Positions 1 through 8,938 are shown, counted from the first letter of the stretch. The stretch: 13,451 nucleotides of DNA from Bacillota bacterium (GCA_029268085.1 JAJUHD010000050.1:1-13451); one strand, 5' to 3'. Made by a program: numbers and translations. The notes: a model not told the origin generated them from the sequence alone.

Positions 1-477
1 CTTCAGCGGCTTAGTTATAAGGCGGATCAGCGAAACCACGATGAATACAATCGGTTTTAGTATTATCATAAGCGCGCGGACAACATAGGCGTTATTGACA
101 GCCGTTTTGTTCGCGTTTTTCTTTGCCGTTATTTTAGGAATTGTTTCGCCGAAAATAATGACGATTACCGTAATGATTACCGTACCTATTGATGTCGCCA
201 GCGCTTCATTGCCGTTTACGGCAAGCTGAATGGCTATGACGGAAACGAGAGAGGATGCCCCTACGTTTACAAGATTGTTCATAACCAAAATACTGGAAAG
301 CATATCGTCATAGCTGTCATAGATTTTGCAGGCAAGAGCGGCGGCCTTGTTGCCGCTTTCGCCCATGTTCTCAAGCCTCAGGCGATTCGCGGAGGAATAG
401 GCCATCTCCGAACCGGAGCAAAAGGCGGACAGCATTATAAATATAACGACTGCGGCATAGTAGAAGGGAGAGATCAT
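1..477 (-). CDS. CNNM/DUF21-type membrane protein (partial, C-terminus off the left edge)
   Basis: Only the first 159 codons lie in the window. They read as a CNNM transmembrane (DUF21) domain. An N-terminal membrane segment runs straight into the family signature CSGSEMAYSSANRLRL (about residues 20-35). More hydrophobic helices follow, with a GETIPK motif near residue 115 that matches GEMLPK in the upstream neighbour. CNNM/CorC proteins are cation transport-related, chiefly Mg2+ efflux or homeostasis; in complete members the membrane domain is followed by a CBS pair and a CorC/HlyC domain, which would lie beyond the edge here. The ATG (477-475) overlaps the TGA of the upstream gene (476-474), and a GGGAGGG Shine-Dalgarno lies just before it inside that gene's last codons. 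The two are therefore very probably co-transcribed and translationally coupled. The family is clear; the transported ion is inferred. Confidence 0.88.
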   Translation of the reverse strand, partial: MISPFYYAAVVIFIMLSAFCSGSEMAYSSANRLRLENMGESGNKAAALACKIYDSYDDMLSSILVMNNLVNVGASSLVSVIAIQLAVNGNEALATSIGTVIITVIVIIFGETIPKITAKKNANKTAVNNAYVVRALMIILKPIVFIVVSLIRLITKPLK

Positions 478-1757
478 CTTTCGTTCCCTCCCTCTTCAGA
501 GGCCTGCGAGGGCAGTTTTACATTTAGCTTGACTATTCTGTTGAGTTTCATTTCCTTGACAGTGACAACAAGTCCGTTGTAGACAAAACCGTCTCCCTCT
601 CTCGGGATTCGGTCGAAATGCTCGTATACCCATTCGCCAAGGAGCTTATGCTCAAATTCAAAGTCGTCGGGATCTTCAAAATTAATGAGCTCGAAGCTCT
701 CCTCAATTCCGAGCCCAGGGTCAAGATCGTAGCTACCGTCCGCGTTCAGAACACAGAATTCCTTGACCTCGTCATCCTCGTCCCATATATCGCCGACAAG
801 CTCTTCGAGGATGTCCTCTACCGTGACTATGCCGAGCGTACCGCCGTAATTGTCGGTGATGACCGCCATATTGAGCCGCTTGCGGCTCATTTCAGCAAGA
901 AGCTCGTCTATTTTCGTGCTCTGGTGAGCAAAGTATATCTCGTCCAAAACAGAGTTTACATCAAGTGCATCGCCCTGCTTGATATAAGCCTTGATGAATT
1001 TGCGTATCTGCAGGACGCCGATTACATTGTCTATGTTGTCTTTGTATACAGGGAAGCGGCTGTGTCTGGAGGACTTTACGAACGCAAGTATCTCATTGAG
1101 CGGCGTTTCGATGTCGATCGCCGCGACGTCCACGCGCGGGGTCACGATGCTCTCGACCGCAACATCCGCGAACATGAGTGCCGAATGGACAAGCTCCCCG
1201 CGCTCTGAGTCGAGATCCCCCTCGTCCTTCATGTTCTCAATTATATCGTAAAGCTCGTCCTCGGTTACGGTCACCTCGGTATCGCCCTTTGTGAGCTTGG
1301 CGACCGTCTGGCCGATCTTGGTCAGAATAAAAGCGACCGGAGTAAAGATGAGCATAAAAAGTTTAAGGGAGGATGCAAGCGATAGCGAAAAGCGGCAGCT
1401 ATACTTTTTGCCGATGCTTTTGGGCAGCATCTCGCCGATAAAAAACAATACGAGCGTAGTAATGATGGTTGAAACGGTTACTGCCGAAATACCCCACTTA
1501 CTTGTAACAAGAACCGTAACCATCGCCGCCGTAACGATATGTACGATATTCGTACCGATCAGTATAGTCGTTATAGCCTTATCAAAGTTATCGAGAACGA
1601 AAAGCGCCTTTTTTGCCCGGCGGTCGCCCCTATCAAATTCGGACTTTACCTTAATTCGGCTGACGGAAGCAAAAGCCGTTTCAGCAGTTGCAAAATATGA
1701 AGCTGCCATAATCAGCAGCGCGATGATAAACCAGGACAACCAACTGCCCTCATCCAT
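474..1757 (-). CDS. CNNM-CBS-CorC/HlyC membrane protein, putative divalent-cation (Mg2+) transporter
   Basis: A complete 427-residue protein with the full CNNM/hemolysin-C-like layout. The DUF21 membrane domain spans about residues 8-155, with the signature ATAETAFASVSRIK near 23-36 and GEMLPKSIGKK near 108-118. The CBS pair follows (about 203-262 and 268-325, including SRFPVY and GGTLGIVTVEDILEELVGDI), then an acidic linker and a C-terminal CorC/HlyC domain (about 335-420). Family members act in the cytoplasmic membrane in Mg2+ (or Co2+) efflux or resistance, with the CBS pair sensing Mg-ATP. Older annotations call them hemolysins; nothing here supports a toxin role. The ATG at 1757 is preceded by AAGGAG (1775-1770) at a rather long 12-nt spacing. 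It overlaps the downstream paralogue by 4 bases. A good sigma-A promoter lies directly upstream. The family is clear; the ion is inferred. Confidence 0.93.
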   Translation of the reverse strand: MDEGSWLSWFIIALLIMAASYFATAETAFASVSRIKVKSEFDRGDRRAKKALFVLDNFDKAITTILIGTNIVHIVTAAMVTVLVTSKWGISAVTVSTIITTLVLFFIGEMLPKSIGKKYSCRFSLSLASSLKLFMLIFTPVAFILTKIGQTVAKLTKGDTEVTVTEDELYDIIENMKDEGDLDSERGELVHSALMFADVAVESIVTPRVDVAAIDIETPLNEILAFVKSSRHSRFPVYKDNIDNVIGVLQIRKFIKAYIKQGDALDVNSVLDEIYFAHQSTKIDELLAEMSRKRLNMAVITDNYGGTLGIVTVEDILEELVGDIWDEDDEVKEFCVLNADGSYDLDPGLGIEESFELINFEDPDDFEFEHKLLGEWVYEHFDRIPREGDGFVYNGLVVTVKEMKLNRIVKLNVKLPSQASEEGGNER

Positions 1758-1800
1758 TGCGGATAATCACTCCTTATAGTAATCGGATATATGTATTTAC

Positions 1801-1829
1801 ATTTTATCATGGCAAATTAGGCAAGTCAA
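1801..1829 (-). promoter_or_regulatory. sigma-A promoter for the CNNM pair
   Basis: Read on the minus strand: -35 TTGACT (1829-1824), an exact 17-base spacer, and -10 TAAAAT (1806-1801) preceded by TG plus one base, i.e. an extended -10. Each hexamer matches the consensus at five of six positions. The predicted transcript starts near 1794, leaving a leader of about 37 nt, too short for a riboswitch. Confidence 0.8.
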
Positions 1830-1881
1830 TTGAGAGATTCCGGCGAAATGAAGCGGAAATGCCTAAAAAATCTTATTTTCC

Positions 1882-1960
1882 CTCGAAGAAAGCATACCGC
1901 AGCAGCTTATATCGGCGTACCCCTCGGGCAGCCCGTCATACTGTAAAAATCTGTTTCGAG
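1882..1960. other. dyad in the divergent intergenic spacer, function unknown
   Basis: Between the two outward-facing promoters, CTCGAA (1882-1887) and TTCGAG (1955-1960) can pair and would close a segment of about 67 nt. Inside it is a smaller hairpin, CGGG-CAG-CCCG (1925-1935). The 135 bases between the promoters are GC-richer and more structured than the AT-rich promoter DNA on either side, and neither promoter nor either gene explains them. It could be a small RNA, a dispersed intergenic repeat, a regulator binding site, or chance. I do not recognise it as a known RNA family. Confidence 0.3.
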
Positions 1961-1964
1961 CCAC

Positions 1965-1993
1965 TTTATTGACGAGTGAGGATATGTTATACT
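1965..1993 (+). promoter_or_regulatory. probable extended -10 promoter for addBA
   Basis: TGTTATACT (1985-1993) is an extended -10 (TG, one base, then TATACT, five of six to consensus). Seventeen bases upstream the -35 position holds only TTTATT (1965-1970), a weak match; a nearby TTGACG (1969-1974) is badly spaced for this -10. Predicted start near 2000, giving a leader of about 40 nt that ends in the AAAGGAG ribosome site. Confidence 0.6.
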
Positions 1994-2041
1994 TATATAT
2001 TAGCTATATTAGTATCTGTTTTATACGAAAGGAGCGAAATT

Positions 2042-5000
2042 ATGCTGAAACTCGTTCTGGGAACTGCGGGCAGCGGAAAGACTTCGCTCATTACAAACGA
2101 AATATGCAAACAAGTCTCCTTGGGCCAAGGCGGAATTATCATGCTCGTACCCGAGCAGTACAGCCATGAGGCTGAGCGCGAACTCTGCTCAGTCTGCGGG
2201 GACAGCCTTTCGCTCTATGCGGAGGTGCTCAGCTTTTCGCGGCTCGCCGTGCGTGTTTTTCAGGAGACCGGCACAGGCGGAAAGGTTCCTCTCGATAAAG
2301 GTGGCAGGCTTCTGTGCATGTCTCTTGCCTTAAGCCAAATCAGCTCGCGGCTGAAGCTCTATTCTTCCGCAAAAAACAAGGCAGAGCTTCTGTCGAGCCT
2401 TCTTCAGACAGTTTCAGAGCTCAAGACGGCCTGCGTGAGTTCAGAGGAACTCTTAAAGGCGGCCGCCTCCGCCGGTGCGGGGCTTTCCGAAAAGCTTAAT
2501 GATCTTGCGCTTTGTCTTGAAGCCTATGATGCTGTTCTAGCGCAGGGTCGTGCCGATCCTGCGGACAGACTCTCTAGACTTGCCGAAACCATTGGGCGGA
2601 GCTCCGTCGGAACAAAGGGTCCCGTTTACATTGACGGCTTTACCGACTTTACCGGTTCTGAACTTCTTGTCATAAGGGAGCTTATAAAGAAAAACGCCGA
2701 CCTCACAGTCTGCCTGACCTGCGACGGTCTTTACGGCGGCAGCGAGCATTTCGAACTCTCGCGCAAAGCGGCGAACACGCTTCTTCGCTATGCAAAAGAA
2801 TCCGGCGCGGAAACGGAGATCGTCAGTCCCAAAGCATCCCCCATAAAAGCCGCTCCGCTTCGTTTTCTCGAAGAGAAGCTTTACAGCTTCACTTCCGAAA
2901 CGAGGGAAAACACCGGCGGCTGCATCAGTATAACTAAGGCGGACAGCGTTCGCTCGGAATGCGAAATGGCGGCGGCGAAATGCCTTGAGCTTGTGCGGGA
3001 AAATCTATGCCGCTTCCGTGACATTGCGGTCGCCGTACGCGGATTTGATTCTTATGCCGCTATCCTTGAGGAGACCTTCCGCTTTTACGGCGTTCCGCTC
3101 TTCACGGCGCGCAGAGGCAGTATTCTGCAAAAGCCCGTCGCCGCCCTGATTTCAGACGCATTTGAGATAATCCTCGGCGGCTGGGATGCAGATGCCGTAC
3201 TGAGATATATGAAAACAGGCCTGACCGGAATATCTAAGGAGGATCGCGACCTTCTTGAAACCTATGTTACGCTGTGGAATATTCGCGGTTCGATGTGGAC
3301 GCGCCAAAAACCGTGGTCTCAGCATCCTGATGGTTTCGGAATGGAGCCGACCGATGAGAGTACGGAGCTTCTTGCAAGGATCAACGCTATAAGGCAAGCT
3401 CTTGTGTCTCCGCTTGCCACTCTTTTTGAAAACGGAAAAAAAGCGCAGACCGCCACTGAGCAGGCAAAGGCTCTCTCCGATTTCCTCGTGGATATAAGGC
3501 TTCCCGAAACGCTCCAAAGCAAAGCGAAGGAACTCGAAGAGGCTGACCGTACCCTCCTCGCCGCCGAATACGTTCAGCTCTGGGAGATCGTTCTGAATTC
3601 CCTCGAGCAGACAGCTGCGATCCTGGGCGATATGCCGATGACGCAGGAACAGTTTTCAAAGCTTTTTTTGCAGACGCTGTCGCAGTATGACGTTGCCGCA
3701 ATACCCGTATCGCTCGACCGCGTCTCGGCGGGCGATATGGACAGGATGCGGAGGCGCAATATAAAGCACCTGATAATCCTAGGCGCCTCGGATGACAGGC
3801 TCCCGCGCATAGGTTCGGGGGCTTCTCTGCTCTCGGATGATGAGCGCGATGAGCTCTCGGGGCTTGGCATCAGCCTCGGTGGAAGCGCGGATGAGCTCTC
3901 CCGCGAGCTTTCGCTAATCTATAACTGTGTTACTCTTCCATCAGAGACACTCACGCTTTCATACTGCACTCAATCCGATAACGGCGCACAAACAAGACCC
4001 AGTTTTCTGGTCTCCCGTGCGAAGCTGCTTTTCGGCCTTGAGGAAACAACTCTTGATCTCAACAAAGCAAGACTCTCCGCCCCGGGGCCTGCTTTCCTGC
4101 TCGCCTTGAACGGCGGAGCGGACGAAAACTCCGCCGCTGCGTTTTCTTATTTTTTCGCAACTGAAAACGGAAAGCGAAAGCTGCATGAGCTTCAGGAAAA
4201 AGCAGGAATAAAGCGCGGAAAGCTCTCATCGGATACCGTCAGGATGCTTTACGGCGATAGGCTCTCGCTCTCTCCCTCGCGGACGGATGCTTACGCCGCC
4301 TGCCGCTTTTCGTATTTCCTGCGCTACGGACTAAAGCTTGAGGAATCAGAGCGCGCGGGCTTTGAGGCTCCGGAGCTCGGCAGCTTCATGCATTATGTGC
4401 TGGAGAATGCCGCTGACGAAATTTCAAAGGGTGCAGGCTTCAAAAACGTAACTCCCGAGGAAACAGACGCACTCGTCGATAAATACACCGACCTCTATAT
4501 TTCAGACAGGCTTGGCGGCTTTGAGGATAAATCCCCGCGCTTCGTTTATCTTTTCGGCAGACTCCGTCCCTCTGTGCGCCGCGTTGTCAAGGATATGGTC
4601 CGCGAGCTCTCGAGATCGGACTTCACCCCGCTGGATTTTGAGCTGGGACTCGGCGCGGGCGGCGATCTCCCTCCCGTCCGGATTTCTGACGGAAAAAATG
4701 AGCTTTATCTAAACGGCATTGCCGACCGAGTGGACGGCTGTTTTCGCGACGGCAAGCTTTATCTCCGTATAATCGACTATAAGACGGGCAAGAAATCCTT
4801 TTCTCTTGCGGACGTTTGGTACGGAATGGGAATGCAGATGCTCCTTTACCTTTTTGCGCTCGAGCAGGAGGGCGAAAAGCGATACGGCGTGCCGGTTATT
4901 CCCGCCGGCGTGCTCTATGTCCCCGCACGGGACACTCTGATTTCGGCAAGCGGTGATCTGACTGACGAGGAACTGGCTGAACTCAAGGCAAAAGCCCGGA

Positions 5001-5362
5001 AGCGCAGCGGGCTGATCCTCGATGATGCCGGTATCATCGCCGCGATGGAGAATGCGGAAAGTCCGGAATATATTCCCGTCAATGTAAAAAAAGACGGAAC
5101 CTTCAGTTCAGACAGCCTCGCAAACTCGGAGCAGTTCAAAGCGCTGCACGGGCATGTCGACAGGCGGCTGTTCGAGCTGTCCGAAAGCCTTTCGGGCGGC
5201 ATGATTGAGGCTTCCCCCTATTACAGGGGCGAACAGGATAACGCCTGCCTATACTGTCCCTATGCCGCCGTCTGCCGCTTCGATGAAAAGCGCGATAAAA
5301 AACGTTATTTGGCAAAGCTGAAGCCGAATGAATTCTGGGAGAGACTGGAGGGGGAGAAATGA
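2042..5362 (+). CDS. addB: ATP-dependent helicase/deoxyribonuclease subunit B (AddB)
   Basis: AddB partners AddA in the cytoplasmic AddAB complex, which resects double-strand breaks and, on meeting a Chi site, leaves a 3' overhang for RecA loading. The product is 1106 residues, slightly shorter than the roughly 1160 of Bacillus AddB. The N-terminus holds an intact Walker A, GTAGSGKT (7-14). The family's middle helicase-like region is degenerate and serves Chi recognition. The C-terminal RecB-type nuclease has D895 and D898 (ADRVD) and D912-Y-K914 (IIDYKTGKK). Four cysteines fit the family's 4Fe-4S clasp: C754 (YAACRFSYFLRYGL) and C1069, C1072, C1078 (C-x2-C-x5-C). I chose ATG 2042 because AAAGGAG (2028-2034) sits 7 nt upstream and MLKLVLGTAGSGKT is the usual beginning; an upstream in-frame ATG at 1976 lies ahead of the predicted transcript start. 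The stop overlaps addA. Confidence 0.97.
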   Translation: MLKLVLGTAGSGKTSLITNEICKQVSLGQGGIIMLVPEQYSHEAERELCSVCGDSLSLYAEVLSFSRLAVRVFQETGTGGKVPLDKGGRLLCMSLALSQISSRLKLYSSAKNKAELLSSLLQTVSELKTACVSSEELLKAAASAGAGLSEKLNDLALCLEAYDAVLAQGRADPADRLSRLAETIGRSSVGTKGPVYIDGFTDFTGSELLVIRELIKKNADLTVCLTCDGLYGGSEHFELSRKAANTLLRYAKESGAETEIVSPKASPIKAAPLRFLEEKLYSFTSETRENTGGCISITKADSVRSECEMAAAKCLELVRENLCRFRDIAVAVRGFDSYAAILEETFRFYGVPLFTARRGSILQKPVAALISDAFEIILGGWDADAVLRYMKTGLTGISKEDRDLLETYVTLWNIRGSMWTRQKPWSQHPDGFGMEPTDESTELLARINAIRQALVSPLATLFENGKKAQTATEQAKALSDFLVDIRLPETLQSKAKELEEADRTLLAAEYVQLWEIVLNSLEQTAAILGDMPMTQEQFSKLFLQTLSQYDVAAIPVSLDRVSAGDMDRMRRRNIKHLIILGASDDRLPRIGSGASLLSDDERDELSGLGISLGGSADELSRELSLIYNCVTLPSETLTLSYCTQSDNGAQTRPSFLVSRAKLLFGLEETTLDLNKARLSAPGPAFLLALNGGADENSAAAFSYFFATENGKRKLHELQEKAGIKRGKLSSDTVRMLYGDRLSLSPSRTDAYAACRFSYFLRYGLKLEESERAGFEAPELGSFMHYVLENAADEISKGAGFKNVTPEETDALVDKYTDLYISDRLGGFEDKSPRFVYLFGRLRPSVRRVVKDMVRELSRSDFTPLDFELGLGAGGDLPPVRISDGKNELYLNGIADRVDGCFRDGKLYLRIIDYKTGKKSFSLADVWYGMGMQMLLYLFALEQEGEKRYGVPVIPAGVLYVPARDTLISASGDLTDEELAELKAKARKRSGLILDDAGIIAAMENAESPEYIPVNVKKDGTFSSDSLANSEQFKALHGHVDRRLFELSESLSGGMIEASPYYRGEQDNACLYCPYAAVCRFDEKRDKKRYLAKLKPNEFWERLEGEK

Positions 5363-8300
5363 GCAGATTCGAACTTACACAGGATCAGAAAAACGCGGTA
5401 TGTGCCCGCTCGTCATCCGTTCTGGTTTCCGCCGCGGCAGGCAGCGGAAAAACGAGGGTGCTTACCGAGCGGCTCATGGCATATGTCACGGACAAAACCG
5501 ACCCGAAAGATATAACTAGTTTCCTTATCATTACCTATACCCGTGCCGCGGCGGCGGAACTGCGCTCAAGAATACTAGGCGAGCTGTCTCTCCGGTCGGC
5601 GGAGGAACCCGAAAACCGCTGCCTGCGCCGTCAGACAACGCTCTGCTACAGGGCGCAGATCGGAACAATCCACAGCTTCTGCACAGAGATTCTCCGGGAA
5701 TACTGTCACAAGGCGGGGCTGACGCCGGACTTCCGCGTCGGTGACGAGGACAAATGCGCCGAGTTAAAGGAAAAGGCTCTCGAAAAGGCATTGGACGCCG
5801 CCTATGATAGCATCGTTGAGAATAGCGGCTTTGCCGCGCTTGCCGACAGCGTCGGCGCGGGACGCGACGATTCACGCTTAGCTTCCGCAGTGCTTGAACT
5901 TAATGAAAAAATGCAGAGCCACCCCTATCCCGAAAAATGGGCGGCCGTACAGTTTGCTTCGCTTGATGTTTCAGGTCTGAACGAGGCCAGCGAAACGGTC
6001 TGGGGAAGGGAGCTTATCGAAAACGCCAGAAGGACCGCGATCTATTGGCTGAACCGGCTCGACGGCGTCTGGACTTCACTTTTTTCAAACGAGGCCGAAA
6101 ACTCACCGATAATCTCCGCCTACGGGGAGAGCATAAGCGAGACTTTAACCGCGCTGCGTAGCTTTATTTGCGCTCTGGACAAAGGCTGGGACAGCGCCGA
6201 AAGCACGCTTCCCATCCCATTTCCGCGGCTGAGACCCCTTAAAAACTACGATTTTGAAGAAAGAAAGAGCGCTCTTCTTTCGGCTCGCGATGGCTGCAAG
6301 GAAGCATGCAAAAATCTCTGCGCCGTATTCGATTCACCTTCAAAGAAACTCCTCCGCGAGCTCTCCGCCACCGCTCCCGCGATGCGGGCGCTGCTAGAGC
6401 TAACGCTTGAATTTGACAGACTGTACGGCATCGAAAAGAGGCGGCTCAATCTTCTTGACTTTTCCGACCTGGAGCATTTCGCTGTTAAGCTCCTTTGCAA
6501 CCCCGAAACCGGCGAACCGACAGAGACGGCTAAAGAGATATCGCGCCGTTATACGGAAATAATGGTAGACGAATATCAGGACGTCAATGCGGTCCAGGAT
6601 CTTATATTCCGTTGCGTCTCACGGGGAGAAAACAATATTTTTATGGTGGGCGACGTCAAACAGTCGATTTACCGTTTCCGTCTTGCCGACCCTTCGATAT
6701 TTATAAAAAAATACCATGAATTTAAAGAATTTGTATCTACTGAGGATACCGAGTCTCAGAGAATTCTCCTTCAAAGCAATTTTCGCTCTGACAGAAACAT
6801 TCTTTCCGCCTGCAACCACGTCTTTTCGAATATAATGTCCGAAACGTTGGGAGAAATAGCTTATGACGGGAATGCTGCCCTGATACCGCCTGACAATGCG
6901 CCGCCCGCGCGCGGAAAAGCGGAAATCTCTATTCTCGCAGTACCGCAAACTGAAGACGGCGAGGAACGCCCCGATAAAACTTATCTTGAGGCTAAAATGA
7001 TCGCCGGACAAATCAGGCAGCTTACCGGCGGCTCCCAGACTATTATGGATAACGGCGCTGAGCGTCCGATAAAATACGGTGATATCGCCATACTGCTTCG
7101 TTCCCCTAATGCGGCAGGCGCCGCTTTCCGCCGTGCTCTCTCGGAGGAAGGCGTACCTGTATGCGCAGAGCAGGGCGGCGGCTTCTTTTCTTCTCCTGAA
7201 ATTCTAATTACAATATCATTATTGTCTATAATAGATAATCCGCATAGGGATATTCCTCTCGCCTCAGTCCTGTCCTCGCCTGTTTTCGGTTTCACGGCCG
7301 ACGAGCTCTCGCTGGTGCGCACATTTGACAGAGATTCTGATTTCTATGACGCGCTAAAAAAAGCATCAGCGGAGAGTGAAAAATGCAAAACGTTTCTTGA
7401 AACGCTTTCAGATCTGCGTGCACTCTCTTCTGACATCGGCGTATATGATCTGCTCTGCATGATTTACGAACGTCTTGAGCTTCCTGCAATCTTTACCATA
7501 TCAGACGGCAGTTCTTCCGGCGGAAACCTCATGCTGCTTCTTGAATATGCCGCGAAATTTGAGGAAAACGGGTATCGCGGTCTTTTCGATTTCCTTAAGC
7601 AGCTCAAACGCATGGAAGATCGCGGCGAAGAGCCAGTCATCAACGCCAGCGGTACGGAAAACGCCGTAACGATTATGAGCATACATAAATCGAAAGGGCT
7701 TGAATTTCCCGTCGTTTTTCTTGCAAATACCTCGCGGGAGTTCAACAGAATGGATCTTCGTTCGCCCGTGTTAATCCACTCGGAGCTCGGTCTCGGCTGC
7801 AAGCTGACGGATACGGAGCGCGGCATCGAATATCCGACGCTTGCGCGTCGCGCGATAGCGTCGCGTCTAAATTCCGAGATGCTGTCCGAAGAGATGCGCG
7901 TACTCTACGTCGCAATGACGCGCGCAAAAGAACGGCTTTATATTTCCTGCGCATCAAAAGACCCTGAGACGCTTGCCGCAAAGCTCAGAGAGAACCTTTC
8001 ATCACCGATGGAGCCCGAGATATTGAAATCCCATCCGTCCATGGCGCACTGGCTTATATCGGCCGCCCTCATAGAGAACGGCGGGCTTTTTAAACTTAGG
8101 ATTGAAACCCCCTCATTGGATGTCGCCTCTGCCGAAGCCGAAAATGCGATACCAATTCCCCAAATCAATCCCATTAACGGAGCTGCGCTTGCGGAGCTTT
8201 ACAAAGTCATGAGCTGGCATTACTCATTTGAAAATTCGGTAAGACTGCCCTCAAAGCTGACTGCAACCTCGATCCCTCGTGACGATGAGGATGCCGACGG

Positions 8301-8886
8301 AGAAAAAATAATCAAAAACCGGTCGTATAGCTTCCGTCTGCCTGATTTTGCAGGCGGTGAGCGCCCACTGACCGGCTCGGAGCGCGGGACGGCGACGCAT
8401 ATCGTAATGCAATTCATCGATTTTGACAAAACCGGTACGCTCTCAGACATTGAAAGCGAAGTCGAAAGAATAAAATCGCTCGGTCAACTCACCGACAGGC
8501 AGGCGATGGCTGTTGACCGCTTCTCAATACTCGGCTTTTTTAAGTCTGATACGGGTAAGCGCATCATATCCGCAGACAGGGTGCACCGCGAAAAGCGCTT
8601 CTCGCTTCTCTGTCCCGCGGGAGTATTTTTTCCGGGCGGCGGAAATGAAAGCGTCCTGCTGCAGGGCGTCGTGGATTGCTGCATAGAGGAAAACGGCGTT
8701 CTTACGATAATCGACTACAAGACCGACTCTGTAACGCAGGAAACCCTTTCCGATGCCACCGAGCACTACAGAAAACAGCTTTTAGCCTATGCCTACGCGA
8801 TGTCGCGCATGATGCGGAAGCCCGTCGCATCCTGTCTGCTGTGCTTCCTGCGAGCCGGTCTAATCGCGGAGGTAAAACCACTGTGA
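5359..8886 (+). CDS. addA: ATP-dependent helicase/nuclease subunit A (AddA)
   Basis: The 1175-residue motor and second nuclease of AddAB; it translocates 3' to 5' on DNA using ATP and cuts one strand during break resection. All UvrD/RecB superfamily 1A motifs are visible in order: Q-motif (TQDQ, 7-10), Walker A AAAGSGKT (25-32), motif II VDEYQD (403-408), motif III GDVKQSIYRFR (from 431), NFRS (474-477), motif V SIHKSKGLEFP (from 774) and motif VI VLYVAMTRAKERL (848-860). The C-terminal nuclease shows GVVD (D1106), IIDYKT (D1119, K1121) and Q1140 with Y1144 (QLLAY). Nothing essential appears missing, and length is close to the roughly 1230 of Bacillus AddA. The ATG overlaps the addB TGA as ATGA, with GGAGG (5347-5351) 7 nt before it, so the subunits are probably translationally coupled, fitting a 1:1 complex. 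Confidence 0.98.
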   Translation: MSRFELTQDQKNAVCARSSSVLVSAAAGSGKTRVLTERLMAYVTDKTDPKDITSFLIITYTRAAAAELRSRILGELSLRSAEEPENRCLRRQTTLCYRAQIGTIHSFCTEILREYCHKAGLTPDFRVGDEDKCAELKEKALEKALDAAYDSIVENSGFAALADSVGAGRDDSRLASAVLELNEKMQSHPYPEKWAAVQFASLDVSGLNEASETVWGRELIENARRTAIYWLNRLDGVWTSLFSNEAENSPIISAYGESISETLTALRSFICALDKGWDSAESTLPIPFPRLRPLKNYDFEERKSALLSARDGCKEACKNLCAVFDSPSKKLLRELSATAPAMRALLELTLEFDRLYGIEKRRLNLLDFSDLEHFAVKLLCNPETGEPTETAKEISRRYTEIMVDEYQDVNAVQDLIFRCVSRGENNIFMVGDVKQSIYRFRLADPSIFIKKYHEFKEFVSTEDTESQRILLQSNFRSDRNILSACNHVFSNIMSETLGEIAYDGNAALIPPDNAPPARGKAEISILAVPQTEDGEERPDKTYLEAKMIAGQIRQLTGGSQTIMDNGAERPIKYGDIAILLRSPNAAGAAFRRALSEEGVPVCAEQGGGFFSSPEILITISLLSIIDNPHRDIPLASVLSSPVFGFTADELSLVRTFDRDSDFYDALKKASAESEKCKTFLETLSDLRALSSDIGVYDLLCMIYERLELPAIFTISDGSSSGGNLMLLLEYAAKFEENGYRGLFDFLKQLKRMEDRGEEPVINASGTENAVTIMSIHKSKGLEFPVVFLANTSREFNRMDLRSPVLIHSELGLGCKLTDTERGIEYPTLARRAIASRLNSEMLSEEMRVLYVAMTRAKERLYISCASKDPETLAAKLRENLSSPMEPEILKSHPSMAHWLISAALIENGGLFKLRIETPSLDVASAEAENAIPIPQINPINGAALAELYKVMSWHYSFENSVRLPSKLTATSIPRDDEDADGEKIIKNRSYSFRLPDFAGGERPLTGSERGTATHIVMQFIDFDKTGTLSDIESEVERIKSLGQLTDRQAMAVDRFSILGFFKSDTGKRIISADRVHREKRFSLLCPAGVFFPGGGNESVLLQGVVDCCIEENGVLTIIDYKTDSVTQETLSDATEHYRKQLLAYAYAMSRMMRKPVASCLLCFLRAGLIAEVKPL

Positions 8887-8888
8887 TA

Positions 8889-8931
8889 AATAAACCGCAC
8901 ACCGATAAAAAACAGCAGCGTACGGTTTATT
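8889..8931 (-). terminator. G-U-rich hairpin downstream of addA/rpmE, possible secondary terminator
   Basis: AATAAACCG (8889-8897) and CGGTTTATT (8923-8931) are perfect inverted repeats. In minus-strand RNA the stem extends without a break to 16 pairs, using G-U pairs, around an 11-nt U-rich loop. In plus-strand RNA the same inner positions become C-A mismatches, so the structure favours leftward transcripts. It lies just beyond the main terminator of rpmE and might catch read-through. For addA the 9-bp outer stem followed by TTTATT could be a weak terminator. Confidence 0.4.
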
Positions 8932-8938
8932 AATGAAA

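Noticed and set aside
618..1208. A 196-codon plus-strand frame antisense to the CNNM gene.
   Set aside because: It mirrors the CBS-coding region and has no motif or ribosome site; the opposite strand encodes a clear family protein.
1..1757. Hemolysin/toxin annotation for the CNNM pair.
   Set aside because: The HlyC/TlyC-like label is historical; the CNNM, CBS and CorC/HlyC domains indicate cation homeostasis, not a secreted toxin.
1757..1806. A riboswitch such as a Mg2+ or Mn2+ sensor ahead of the CNNM gene.
   Set aside because: The promoter leaves only about 37 nt of leader, too short for any known metal riboswitch.
1848..1946. A 32-codon reading frame in the divergent spacer.
   Set aside because: No ribosome site and no recognisable product; its upstream DNA is occupied by the opposite-strand promoter. 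Kept only as part of the unexplained spacer.
1976..2041. Upstream in-frame ATG that would extend AddB by 22 residues.
   Set aside because: It overlaps the predicted promoter -10 and lacks a ribosome site, while ATG 2042 has an ideal one and gives the normal AddB N-terminus.
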